Below, in pieces: positions 11,001 through 18,822 of a stretch of DNA of 64,000 bases (the first letter of the stretch is position 1; the number at the start of each line of letters is the position of its first letter). The DNA comes from Amoebophrya sp. A120. Taxonomy: Eukaryota; Sar; Dinophyceae; Syndiniales; Amoebophryaceae. The stretch is taken from assembly GCA_905178155.1 (NCBI GenBank), contig CAJINV010000014.1, positions 1,291,858-1,355,857 on the forward strand, read 5' to 3'. The notes beneath the pieces are model-generated. The model was not told the DNA's origin. It worked only from the letters and a program-made list of their open reading frames with translations, and searched no databases. Made by a program: the position numbers and the translations under genes.

Positions 11001-14000
11001 ACAGGATAAGGACGACGCGGCGAGCGGAATCTATCCGATCGCGCATCTCCTGCAGCGAGCAAAACTTCCACTTCGTATCAAAGACGCAGAAGGCGTGCCC
11101 GAGGACGCAGAAATCCAGCAATTGTTGCTGTCCGAGGACGAGAACAACGAAACATCACTCCTGGTCCACGCGTACATCGCGAATAACGACGACGCACAGG
11201 CATTCGCGAGACTGCAGGAGCACGAAAAACTGACGGTGTGGAAGCTCAACTACGACGATTCGCGCAAAGCTATCTCTGACCACTTCGAGGTAAAACCAGT
11301 CGACGTCCGCCTGATTATGTTCGCGGGCAGCCTCAACCTCTGCTTCAAAATAAAACCGCAAGCGAAAAAAGACGGAGGAAAAGGCACAAACATGAACGAG
11401 TGGATCAAGCGGCTCAACCAAATGCGGAATTGCAAGATCGTCGCGAAGCTTAGTGATATCAAATCCTCGCAGAGCCAGCTGCAGGCGCTTGACGATGGGC
11501 AGGAATTAGACGCGCTGAAAAGCGATGCCGAGCATGACTACAAACTCGCGCACATGGTGCTGAAACGAAAACCCAACCAAGAGGACCTGTCGCCGGATTT
11601 CGTGGAGATGCTCCAGCAGGTAGACGAGAAATTGAAGGACGCCCGCTCCAGAAACAAGAGTCACGGCGGCAATTTTTCTCTTGCAAAATGGAAGGCGCAG
11701 GGACTAGAAAGCATGCTGTCGCTGATCAACGTCGTGCACGCCCAGGCTACGGGGGAAATCGAGCTGGATTATAAAAAGGCCTTCGAATACATCGGTCAAA
11801 AGTGGCAAGAGAGATTCGAAGTCCCGCTGGATGGAACTGCTGTCGCGAAACTCCGCAAACAGGTCGTCTTCGAGCACAAGCCACCGGCAAATGCGGCCGT
11901 GATCGACATCCAGTCGTGGATAGAACAGCATGAGCACAGGCTGACGCGGATGATCGAATATTGCATCGGTTCGAAGCAGCAGGTCCCAAACCTCGACGCT
12001 ACGCCAGACCGAGACTCCACCGCGCAGGAATTGAACAACCTGTACCACGAAGTGTTGCAACAATTCCGCACCGAGTTCGACAACAGCATGATGTCGCACA
12101 AGCCAACGCCGCTCCCACCAAACAAGCACACGCCGCGCATCGTGCTAACCGCCTACAAGGAAATCGTAATCTATAAAGTCCAGCTTGCCCGCCAAACAGC
12201 AGTTCTCTCTCCTGGTGAAAAAACTTCTCCGCCAGGTGGAGGTGCAGCAAACGGCGGCCGAGGTGGTGCAGGAAACACAAGCAACCCCGATGCTACTGTG
12301 AAGAAAGCTGCAGCTGCAGAGCGAAGGGCGGCCGCGCTACGAGAAAAAGAGGAGGCTGCTCGGAAACTCCAGGAGCAGCAACATCTCGATGCAGCAAACG
12401 CCGCTGCGGCAGCCGCAAGACAACAGAACGCAGAGGTGCCCGTGTGGACGATCAAGTGCAAGGGAGTAGGTCACGTTGCACAGGAGTGCAAGAAAAATCT
12501 GGAGATCCAGAAAGAGGGCAGCAAATACACAATCATCCTCAACACCACCGAGCTTTGCAAAACCTGCAACGGGAAGCACGCGCTGTTCAAGAGGCTGGTT
12601 GGAAACCCAAACGCACCGCTAATCGCAATGACGTGCCCAAAAGACCTCGCTGCGCTCCCAGATTCGCATTACAACAAACTTAAAAAAGAAGGTAAAGTCG
12701 ATGATAATACCGTTTGCGGAATGAGCATACAGCTTTGTAAAAACGATGCTGGAGAACTTGTCAAGTACAATCCAAAAGGAAAAGGAAAGGGCGGTTCCAG
12801 CAGCGATAAGAACTGGCGAAGCAACAGTAAGCAGACGGACGACGGCAAAGCAGACGGAGGACGAAGACCGCCCCCTGCGGGTGCTGCTGCTGCTGCTGCT
12901 GCTGCTGCTGCGGCGGCAGGCGGGGCTGCGCAAGCTGCAAAAGCGACCGCGAAAAAAGCTGCTGCGCCGGCCCAAGGAGAAACTATCATCGGCGTTCCGA
13001 AGATGATGCCGGCACCGAGGCGCGCTGCGGCGCTGCGAAGCTGCACTGTGTCGGATGACGGCGTCTTCCCAGCGAAGCGGGTGAAGAAAATGACCAGCGA
13101 TACGACGCCAGAAGGGCACTTCGTCCAATTCGAGATTGGCAATAGCGGCCGCAAGTACTGGTGCCAAATAGATACCGGTGACGACTTCGGCAACATCATC
13201 GACCCGGAACAGTACGAAGATTTGTTGAAGAACCATGAAGCGGAAATCGAAGAGGGATTTGTTGAGTTGGGTAAAGACTGCAGCCTCGCTGCGGGGCAAT
13301 TCGCCCCGTCTGCCCAACGCCTCCGGTTCTCGAAGTCAGTGCATGTAACAATGACAATCCGCGACAAAAATAATCCCGAATTGTTTATGATGCACAAAGC
13401 GCTGTACTTGGTTTCTGAAATTCCAATAGGACAACCTTTCGCGCTTTCTTTGCAAACCGCGCAAGCCATGAATCTGGTCCCGAAGGAAATTCAAATCCCC
13501 GTCGATGACGGCACCGGTAACAAGCTGTTGATCACACCGCAACAGGGAAAAGCCGCGTCCTCGCTTCACCTTTCAAACATCCGGAAGTTGAAAAAACCGT
13601 GCCAACAGTCCTACGAGCAGGTCGATCCGGAAACAGTGCTGACCTACGCGCCGAAACCGTACCTCGAACCAATCGAAGTCATGGACATCGAATTGGAAGT
13701 CCCAAGAGAAAAAGCGGTGGGTTACGGCTATTTTGCTGTTGCACCGACAAAACAGCTCGAGAAACGGCAAGTTTGGTTCACACCGGTGGTGGCGCCTCAA
13801 ATCATCCCAGGCAACGCAGGCACAAAACAGCAGCGGAGAGTGGTGTTGAATTTGCAGATCGAAAGCCTCGACGTCCGTGCAGCAATGCTTGACGAAGGGG
13901 AGGTGAAGGTAACAATCGCGACGGGCCCGGCGCGGCAAGCAGTGGTGAGCCGCGAGCTCGTGAAAAAACATCTGGCAGAGGACATGCCGGTGCTTCTCGA

Positions 14001-14547
14001 CGAAGAAGTCTGTGATAAGTGGATGCGAAAGCTGTCGAGCACGGAGCTAGAGGAAGACCTCAAGCACATTCGCACTTCGAAATTCCACGCGAAGCAGGCC
14101 TCGCTCGAGACCCGGGATGAGGATGCTATTGTAGCCCTGCAAGAGGAAATCCGCAAAGCGCGGGAGGAGGAGGAATCAGGTGAACCGCTCGCGAAAGTCA
14201 CCCACGACCACTACATCCGAACTTGCAGCGAGGAACTCTCCAAAGAAACAACTCATCGTCTTGCCGTTTCAGCATCACACATCCTCGCGACGCACCAACC
14301 CGGCGAACCACAGCCAGTCTTGAAGGGCTGCATCGCAAAGTGGACTATGGGCCCGAACGAGGAAGCTGCAGCTGCCCGTCCGATTGAGCTCAACCGCTAC
14401 AACGAAATCGCCATGGATTATCACGTGGAGGAAGCAATTCGATCCGACAAGGACGAACCTTACGGCTGGCAGCAAATCAATGGTCCTGCGGGGCCGCCGC
14501 GCATCATCTCTCCTGGGTTTCTGGTGAAACACGTGAAGAAAGACTAG
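8068..14547 (+). CDS. Retrotransposon Gag-like polyprotein with aspartic protease and start of RT
   Basis: The start is the ATG at 8068; the frame is open slightly further upstream but only through non-ATG codons. The length is 2159 residues, far above a typical Gag. Residues 1-640 are Gln/Glu/Leu-rich and look like coiled coil. Then follow a low-complexity Ala/Ser/Gln region and a more ordered segment (about 960-1400) that could be the capsid-like part. Near 1464 is a reduced zinc knuckle (CKGVGHVAQEC) without the usual first Cys. An Ala run encoded by GCT repeats lies near 12880-12925. A retropepsin-like site IDTGDD lies near residue 1701. The final 35 residues (ending SPGFLVKHVKKD) match the start of a Ty3-type RT fingers domain, so the terminal TAG at 14545-14547 falls inside the RT domain. 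The next ORF continues in the same frame. Confidence 0.85.
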   Translation: MNDTTGTPASPAMSSMEEALDDLQEAEQKTAAAGEQQQQEIGLVVRATEGEITVSAGGEPQTPVLFTSLSSNVSMPDAESGNRLQPPRGANTEINFSLSSITNESFLAELLALCEKNRDEMTTKIGSVAANCENGIAGLHRRLELQHSGTRGEIATLQNRDSMLDNKIQDFKGELLQNHVTQITAVEKIQADFSALEQNFGAIIGQHLKQQLLAVLANDPQFHALHIMVNKPQAMEMVQEAISRSYKLAELFGKLEDRVNIQVLVALQQVPQVRDLVSSVCELVLKNEANQKAIQATAQAVAQDVADAASDNLIMYKQQIEFQVDGQATKQEQTQQDQILIDQQIRSLAEDRQNLAGRVEKTEEAIVLLQHAATINAENPPAAHNTQSANSEISALFPDMTLATRMEKLERRLQTDDEFAQRLCKLEISSAIKPLQESLEKLQLQPPQQQASLQVEPLASTDAETTSKLDGVFEQKQHEINDFFVDKKKIFVDEMQKSKAEIESFFAGKKKEVDDARDNLAELRASLQEKLDKLGGEDVVSRQLLLEEKWKQLDHKLHESQVSLQTKLEQLNETKEQHQDDLRDAKLNINLHNSQLQILTDLLQTKAPNRRENDNRTVSDRLVELEDAVQEWNEAAERHSFFDEAEYLTCPQAAPATVGTQSERISTTIQNNPGQAAAAQVFDISTPAKAGEIRGQDPLSQQQALMSPEQKEYARNLSAAQPRCSAEADRDPPAIRTSYHPPVQSSTLQAANICDAIMSQKKTPASVNSQRGAFAAGFGAAAPPQGAHYAPRFSSSSAASSEMHYYSEQNFNFGNSPPARAMPAPRESNPYTETAQNREAAFSFFAQQNQQQGAYAYPQQNEQQQYQIANLPTGSWASHDFAGANLPSLRQQQSGAFFEKTLSRRGSAESDVGDSASVVASIAGVSATASSASASSKLVSAVGDGVGQTEYFAAELVPRNERAWRSRFGGTAKILATEQDKDDAASGIYPIAHLLQRAKLPLRIKDAEGVPEDAEIQQLLLSEDENNETSLLVHAYIANNDDAQAFARLQEHEKLTVWKLNYDDSRKAISDHFEVKPVDVRLIMFAGSLNLCFKIKPQAKKDGGKGTNMNEWIKRLNQMRNCKIVAKLSDIKSSQSQLQALDDGQELDALKSDAEHDYKLAHMVLKRKPNQEDLSPDFVEMLQQVDEKLKDARSRNKSHGGNFSLAKWKAQGLESMLSLINVVHAQATGEIELDYKKAFEYIGQKWQERFEVPLDGTAVAKLRKQVVFEHKPPANAAVIDIQSWIEQHEHRLTRMIEYCIGSKQQVPNLDATPDRDSTAQELNNLYHEVLQQFRTEFDNSMMSHKPTPLPPNKHTPRIVLTAYKEIVIYKVQLARQTAVLSPGEKTSPPGGGAANGGRGGAGNTSNPDATVKKAAAAERRAAALREKEEAARKLQEQQHLDAANAAAAAARQQNAEVPVWTIKCKGVGHVAQECKKNLEIQKEGSKYTIILNTTELCKTCNGKHALFKRLVGNPNAPLIAMTCPKDLAALPDSHYNKLKKEGKVDDNTVCGMSIQLCKNDAGELVKYNPKGKGKGGSSSDKNWRSNSKQTDDGKADGGRRPPPAGAAAAAAAAAAAAGGAAQAAKATAKKAAAPAQGETIIGVPKMMPAPRRAAALRSCTVSDDGVFPAKRVKKMTSDTTPEGHFVQFEIGNSGRKYWCQIDTGDDFGNIIDPEQYEDLLKNHEAEIEEGFVELGKDCSLAAGQFAPSAQRLRFSKSVHVTMTIRDKNNPELFMMHKALYLVSEIPIGQPFALSLQTAQAMNLVPKEIQIPVDDGTGNKLLITPQQGKAASSLHLSNIRKLKKPCQQSYEQVDPETVLTYAPKPYLEPIEVMDIELEVPREKAVGYGYFAVAPTKQLEKRQVWFTPVVAPQIIPGNAGTKQQRRVVLNLQIESLDVRAAMLDEGEVKVTIATGPARQAVVSRELVKKHLAEDMPVLLDEEVCDKWMRKLSSTELEEDLKHIRTSKFHAKQASLETRDEDAIVALQEEIRKAREEEESGEPLAKVTHDHYIRTCSEELSKETTHRLAVSASHILATHQPGEPQPVLKGCIAKWTMGPNEEAAAARPIELNRYNEIAMDYHVEEAIRSDKDEPYGWQQINGPAGPPRIISPGFLVKHVKKD
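14545..14547 (+). promoter_or_regulatory. In-frame TAG inside the reverse transcriptase domain
   Basis: GAC-TAG-ACC separates two ORFs in the same frame. RT homology runs across it: FLVKHVKKD upstream and RIAINYQLHN just downstream correspond to the fLVKKKdG and RmcvDYRxLN motifs. It may be a readthrough stop or a mutation in this copy. The next ATG is 12 nt later. Confidence 0.7.
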
Positions 14548-14559
14548 ACCACAGGAAAA

Positions 14560-17500
14560 ATGAAGCCAGTCCGCCGCAAGCGCATTGCGATCAACTACCA
14601 GCTGCACAACGTAAAAGCCAGGGGGTGTGCGTGGGTCCCAGTGCAAAATAGAAACCTCTTCTACAAAAGCCGGAAGTTTAAATTCGTGCGCGACGCGTTC
14701 TTCGGGTTCAGCACGCTGCGAATCAGCTACAAAACGTCGGCGCTCGCTGCGTGGTCAACAGGATTACGAAGACGTCCTGTCATGCGACCAAAACGGTGTG
14801 GGCTAGGGCCGAAGCAGAACCCAAACAACTTCTCAATGCGAAGCGAGACAGCGTTCGGGTGGCAGCAAAACGCGAAAGGAGAATATAGCACCCACGTGTT
14901 CATGGACGATGTGAAAAACAGCGGCGACGATATTCAAACCGAAGTCGCGGGAGCAGTCTTTGCATCAAAAGAAAATGACCACTACCCGGTGCTGCTGTGC
15001 GACAGAGAAGACTGGGAAATTGATTCGGAACCGGACGCCGAGTCGGAAGAAGAAGCCGTGGACTCCGGGCTTCCGCTGGATCCGAAAATGCACGCGAAAT
15101 TCCGCCAGGAACCGGAGGAGGTGATGGCGCGTAACGCTGCGGAGCTGAAATTCGACCGCGAGGTTATGCGCAACACTTGCAACCGCAGCCGGTTGTATAA
15201 CACCGGCTTCGAAAATATCAACGACCAGTCGACTGTGCTGCCGCGTGAAAAAATCGCCACCCCTGCTTGCATGCAAGAGACCGATCGCGGAAAGATTGAA
15301 GCCCACACAATTGATGCTTTCGCTACTCTTGCATGGCAAACTGCCTTCGAGCAGGACTGGAAAAAAATAATCGCGATTATCACGACTGATCTTGATGGAA
15401 ATGTGTTGCACGCAGCGCTCCAGACCGAATCCGGTATCACGCTTGAAGCCGCGATCGCGCCTGTTAGCGGTGCAAACAACAGACCGCGCGACACGATTAC
15501 CACATGGATTTTTTCGGACGCGAAAACCGCCGAAAAGTACCTCCACCTGCACCGGAAAGTGTGGTACGAAAACGACGTAGTCGATGCGGACGCCCGGATC
15601 AACGCGCAGGCCAAACTCTGCGGTTTTGCTTTTAGCATTGCAAAACTCCAGCCTGCGTCTCTGACTGTCAAGTGGCTAGGGGAAATTGTGCATTCCGACG
15701 GCGGTACCGGGATCAACCCGGAGCAAATAGAGAAGCTTCGCGAACTTGCAAAGGAGGCTTCGAAGGACGCGGTAACGGCAGTAGTGCACATCTCGAGCTG
15801 GGAGGGAGTGAGAAACTACATCTACAACCACGCCGAAGCGGTGCTGCCGCTCCGCCCGTATCTGCTCCCAAAAAACAATCCCAAGCACAAGCCCATCGCC
15901 CTCTTCAAAACCGACGTCGCAGCACATGATGCACTAGTCAAAGTAGCAAAAAAGGCAGACCCGAAGCTACGAAAGTATCCTATAGACTGGCAAACAATCC
16001 TCTACTTCGTCGGGTTTGGCGACGCGTCGAAAATTAAGTGGAGCGTGAGCCTGTGGGGCTCGTACGAAGAAGAACCAAAAATGCGGCTGCACGACAACGC
16101 GGATCAGATGTGGCGCACGGAGCTAAGCTGGCCAGCAAAAACTAGAGAGCTCCGCTGCATGAAGAATTTCTTCAAGTACCTGTACCCGCTGACGGAAGGT
16201 GTAAATCTCGTCTACTGTCACGACCACCTGTCAAACAGCCCAGAACAGCTCCTCTCCTCCCTTGACGGCGTAAACGTCGATGAAGTAGTCAAACGCGACA
16301 TCCACTTCCTCAAGCCATTTCTCGCTACGACGTGGTTCCTCCACCTGGGCGGAACCGCTCTCCGCTTTCCGGATGGCAGAAGCCGCTTCTATGACCTCGA
16401 AGACTTCAACCTGCAAAAAATCGTCCCAAAAGAAGCGTGCGACATCGCGAAAGTGGCGTTGTTTTGGCTTCTGAATCCAACCGCACGGGAAGATCCAGAA
16501 TGGAAAGCGAAGTTCATTCAAATGGGTAAGGAGCTGGCAGAAATGGTGGATGACGACCAAGCCTTCGAAGATGAAGCCGAGATGGAAGGTAAAATTTCAG
16601 CGGTGCGAAAACTTGGCGCGCCGCAATGCGAAGACGCAGGGCTGCAAACCGCGCTCCTGTGTGTGGACCCCGAAGGACCAGATGCACATGTCGCCACAAT
16701 CGGCAGGGTCCGCAGCTTGTGTTGGGCAAACACCACCCACGCCTGTGTGCGGGCGGCGAAGAACGAAAAGAAGCAAAAAACCAGTAGCAGTTCTAGCAGC
16801 GCCGGCGCCCAGAAGCCGAAGGAGGAGGAAAGCAAAATCAAGCCCACCTACGGCGGACGCGGCAGGGTGGACTGGGAAGAAATTTTCGATGAACCGACAG
16901 CGGTGATTCGCCCAAAGCGCCTCTACACCAAGCGCGACGTGCAGGTCAAGTCGGGGCATGAGTACTTCAACTATGTGCTTGATGTGGAAGTCACGCAGGG
17001 CGGAAAAACAGAAAAGATCACGCGCTGGTTCGGCCGGAATAAGTTCAAGAAGCTCGACAAAAATCTATCCGACGAGCAGGCTACAAAAATGGCTTACGAG
17101 GAGGCGCTTGCGTTTTTGCGGAAAGCCGTTGGCTTGCGGTGGGCAGAGGAGCAGAAGCAGCTCGAGCACGGATACCACGGGGACGTAAACCATAACTTCA
17201 TTATCCTCGATCCGATTGCAAGCGAAACGAACAACCCGGTCCCGCAATTCGCAAACGACTTCACCTGCCGCAATGTGATGTTCAAAGACCAAAACTACTG
17301 CGACAACTACCTGATTCTGCGCGAAGCAGTCAACTGCACTTACGCACGCTGCAGGGGTCACGGCGACGTCGTGCTGCACAAGCCCTCAGAAAACGACGAC
17401 TTTACGCCGCTGCACGATGTTGGCGTCCCTGTGGAAAGCGAGTTGAAGTGGACAACAGCAAATAAAGAGCTCCATGAAAAAGTTGCTCTTCCGCTCCTGC

Positions 17501-18822
17501 AGCGCTGGTTTGGTAAACAGGCCGCAGACGGCGATGACATTCCCTCCGGAGACTCCAAGCCCGACGGGGAGAAAGCCGTGCCGCCGCTGCCACAGGAAAA
17601 TCTGATTCCGCGCGAGGAGGGAGTACAAGCCAGTCCCGCTGCTGTGCAACAGCAGGCTGCCGCAAACGAGCCTGCGCAGCCTAAGCCGCATGAAGAACCC
17701 GCTGCACCTGCGCCACAGGAAAAACGGCAACCCGACGCCGTGGCACAGGTCGAGGACCTTGCGCAGGAAGAGCAGGCAGAAAGCGATACTCCGGCAGATA
17801 AAATTTACAAGTACAATTACCGCGGACACCGTGTCCCGGACGAGTTTGTTTTCAAAACAGCAACCGAGGGGCAGAAATATTCCGACCCGTTCCCACCGAT
17901 GAAGACGAAAAACACCTTCTTTGTCGCAGGGATAAACGCCGGCTCGGATGACCTGCACTTTGGCGGCGCAGGCTTGAACAAACGCTTCCAGGAGGTCCTC
18001 GGTGATAAGAAAACCAGCACCCTCTGGGACGTCGCTGCGCAGAAAAAATTCCACATCGAGCTCGAGAAAAAGCTGCTCGCGCAACCAGGTGAAGTGTTCT
18101 CCTGCGACGACAAGGAATTCCTCGAAAAATTCAGCAAGCGGTTTGCGGTCGGGATTGCAACAGGAGGTAAATCGCGAACAGCAACAGTCTTCCTGTCTGC
18201 AGAAAAATCAGACCGGTTCCGCGTCATGGTCTACGCCGTTGGCCCACGCGGAGAAATTTGCTCGAAAGAAAGCTTCTTGGCAGGAATACGGCTTACGACA
18301 AAGCAGATTGTGAACGTAATCCACCACTATAACGACTACGCGCAGCGGAAGATCAAAACAGTACGGATGCCACTTTTGTCGGGCGGGCTCTACCGCAAAC
18401 CGCGAACCAGCCCGGCGAAAATAGCAGATGCGATTCTGGAAACGTTCCTTGAAGAGTACAGCAAAATTGAAAAGAAAAACCGCTTCACCGTCGAGTTCGC
18501 CATCGCAGAAAATGCGTTCTCCGAGGCCTATCGTGAAAACAGGGAGATCATCGTCAGCAAGAACGCCAAGTCGGTGTGTTCTCTTGGCGCAGGCGCGGTC
18601 CGTGCGGCAAGCAAAAAGAAAAAGAAACCGCTGCTACCGGACTTTGACCTCGACTTTGGCGATGAAATCGACCTCAGTCTCTTCCCCGTCGAAAGCAACC
18701 TGCAGCAGGACGAGGAAATAGAAGCGGGCGGCCATACGCTACAGGAACACTTGAACCGCTCATCTACGAAGCGGTCGACACCGAGCAGGAAAGAATACTA
18801 CGATCGCTGCCCGAGATGTTAA
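14560..18822 (+). CDS. Retrotransposon Pol: reverse transcriptase, RNase H and macro domain
   Basis: 1420 residues from ATG 14560, in frame with the preceding ORF. RT palm: RIAINYQLHN (9-18), motif A Asp45 in VRDAFFGFSTLRI, a GLGPKQNPNNF motif like GLxNAPxxF, and FMDD at 114-117. About 250 residues of extra sequence then precede the RT connection (KWLGEIVHSDG, near 370). RNase H: Asp488 (FGDASK), Glu530 (TRELRC), Asp555 (CHDHLSN) and FPDGRSR near 605. An unassigned, Lys/Glu-rich and partly ordered section covers 650-1090. A macro domain covers about 1105-1320: INAGSDDLHFGGAG with Asn1126, VMVYAVGP, and PLLSGGLYRKP (Tyr1278). Macro domains bind or hydrolyse ADP-ribose groups. The last bases overlap the ATG of the integrase ORF (ATGTTAA). 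Confidence 0.88.
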   Translation: MKPVRRKRIAINYQLHNVKARGCAWVPVQNRNLFYKSRKFKFVRDAFFGFSTLRISYKTSALAAWSTGLRRRPVMRPKRCGLGPKQNPNNFSMRSETAFGWQQNAKGEYSTHVFMDDVKNSGDDIQTEVAGAVFASKENDHYPVLLCDREDWEIDSEPDAESEEEAVDSGLPLDPKMHAKFRQEPEEVMARNAAELKFDREVMRNTCNRSRLYNTGFENINDQSTVLPREKIATPACMQETDRGKIEAHTIDAFATLAWQTAFEQDWKKIIAIITTDLDGNVLHAALQTESGITLEAAIAPVSGANNRPRDTITTWIFSDAKTAEKYLHLHRKVWYENDVVDADARINAQAKLCGFAFSIAKLQPASLTVKWLGEIVHSDGGTGINPEQIEKLRELAKEASKDAVTAVVHISSWEGVRNYIYNHAEAVLPLRPYLLPKNNPKHKPIALFKTDVAAHDALVKVAKKADPKLRKYPIDWQTILYFVGFGDASKIKWSVSLWGSYEEEPKMRLHDNADQMWRTELSWPAKTRELRCMKNFFKYLYPLTEGVNLVYCHDHLSNSPEQLLSSLDGVNVDEVVKRDIHFLKPFLATTWFLHLGGTALRFPDGRSRFYDLEDFNLQKIVPKEACDIAKVALFWLLNPTAREDPEWKAKFIQMGKELAEMVDDDQAFEDEAEMEGKISAVRKLGAPQCEDAGLQTALLCVDPEGPDAHVATIGRVRSLCWANTTHACVRAAKNEKKQKTSSSSSSAGAQKPKEEESKIKPTYGGRGRVDWEEIFDEPTAVIRPKRLYTKRDVQVKSGHEYFNYVLDVEVTQGGKTEKITRWFGRNKFKKLDKNLSDEQATKMAYEEALAFLRKAVGLRWAEEQKQLEHGYHGDVNHNFIILDPIASETNNPVPQFANDFTCRNVMFKDQNYCDNYLILREAVNCTYARCRGHGDVVLHKPSENDDFTPLHDVGVPVESELKWTTANKELHEKVALPLLQRWFGKQAADGDDIPSGDSKPDGEKAVPPLPQENLIPREEGVQASPAAVQQQAAANEPAQPKPHEEPAAPAPQEKRQPDAVAQVEDLAQEEQAESDTPADKIYKYNYRGHRVPDEFVFKTATEGQKYSDPFPPMKTKNTFFVAGINAGSDDLHFGGAGLNKRFQEVLGDKKTSTLWDVAAQKKFHIELEKKLLAQPGEVFSCDDKEFLEKFSKRFAVGIATGGKSRTATVFLSAEKSDRFRVMVYAVGPRGEICSKESFLAGIRLTTKQIVNVIHHYNDYAQRKIKTVRMPLLSGGLYRKPRTSPAKIADAILETFLEEYSKIEKKNRFTVEFAIAENAFSEAYRENREIIVSKNAKSVCSLGAGAVRAASKKKKKPLLPDFDLDFGDEIDLSLFPVESNLQQDEEIEAGGHTLQEHLNRSSTKRSTPSRKEYYDRCPRC

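Noticed and set aside
14899-15540. Possibility that the RT is catalytically dead because the YxDD position aligned to FSDAKTAEKY lacks Asp pairs
   Set aside because: FMDD at residues 114-117 has the correct spacing from motif A Asp45 and from the GLxNAPxxF-like motif, so it is the better active-site candidate.
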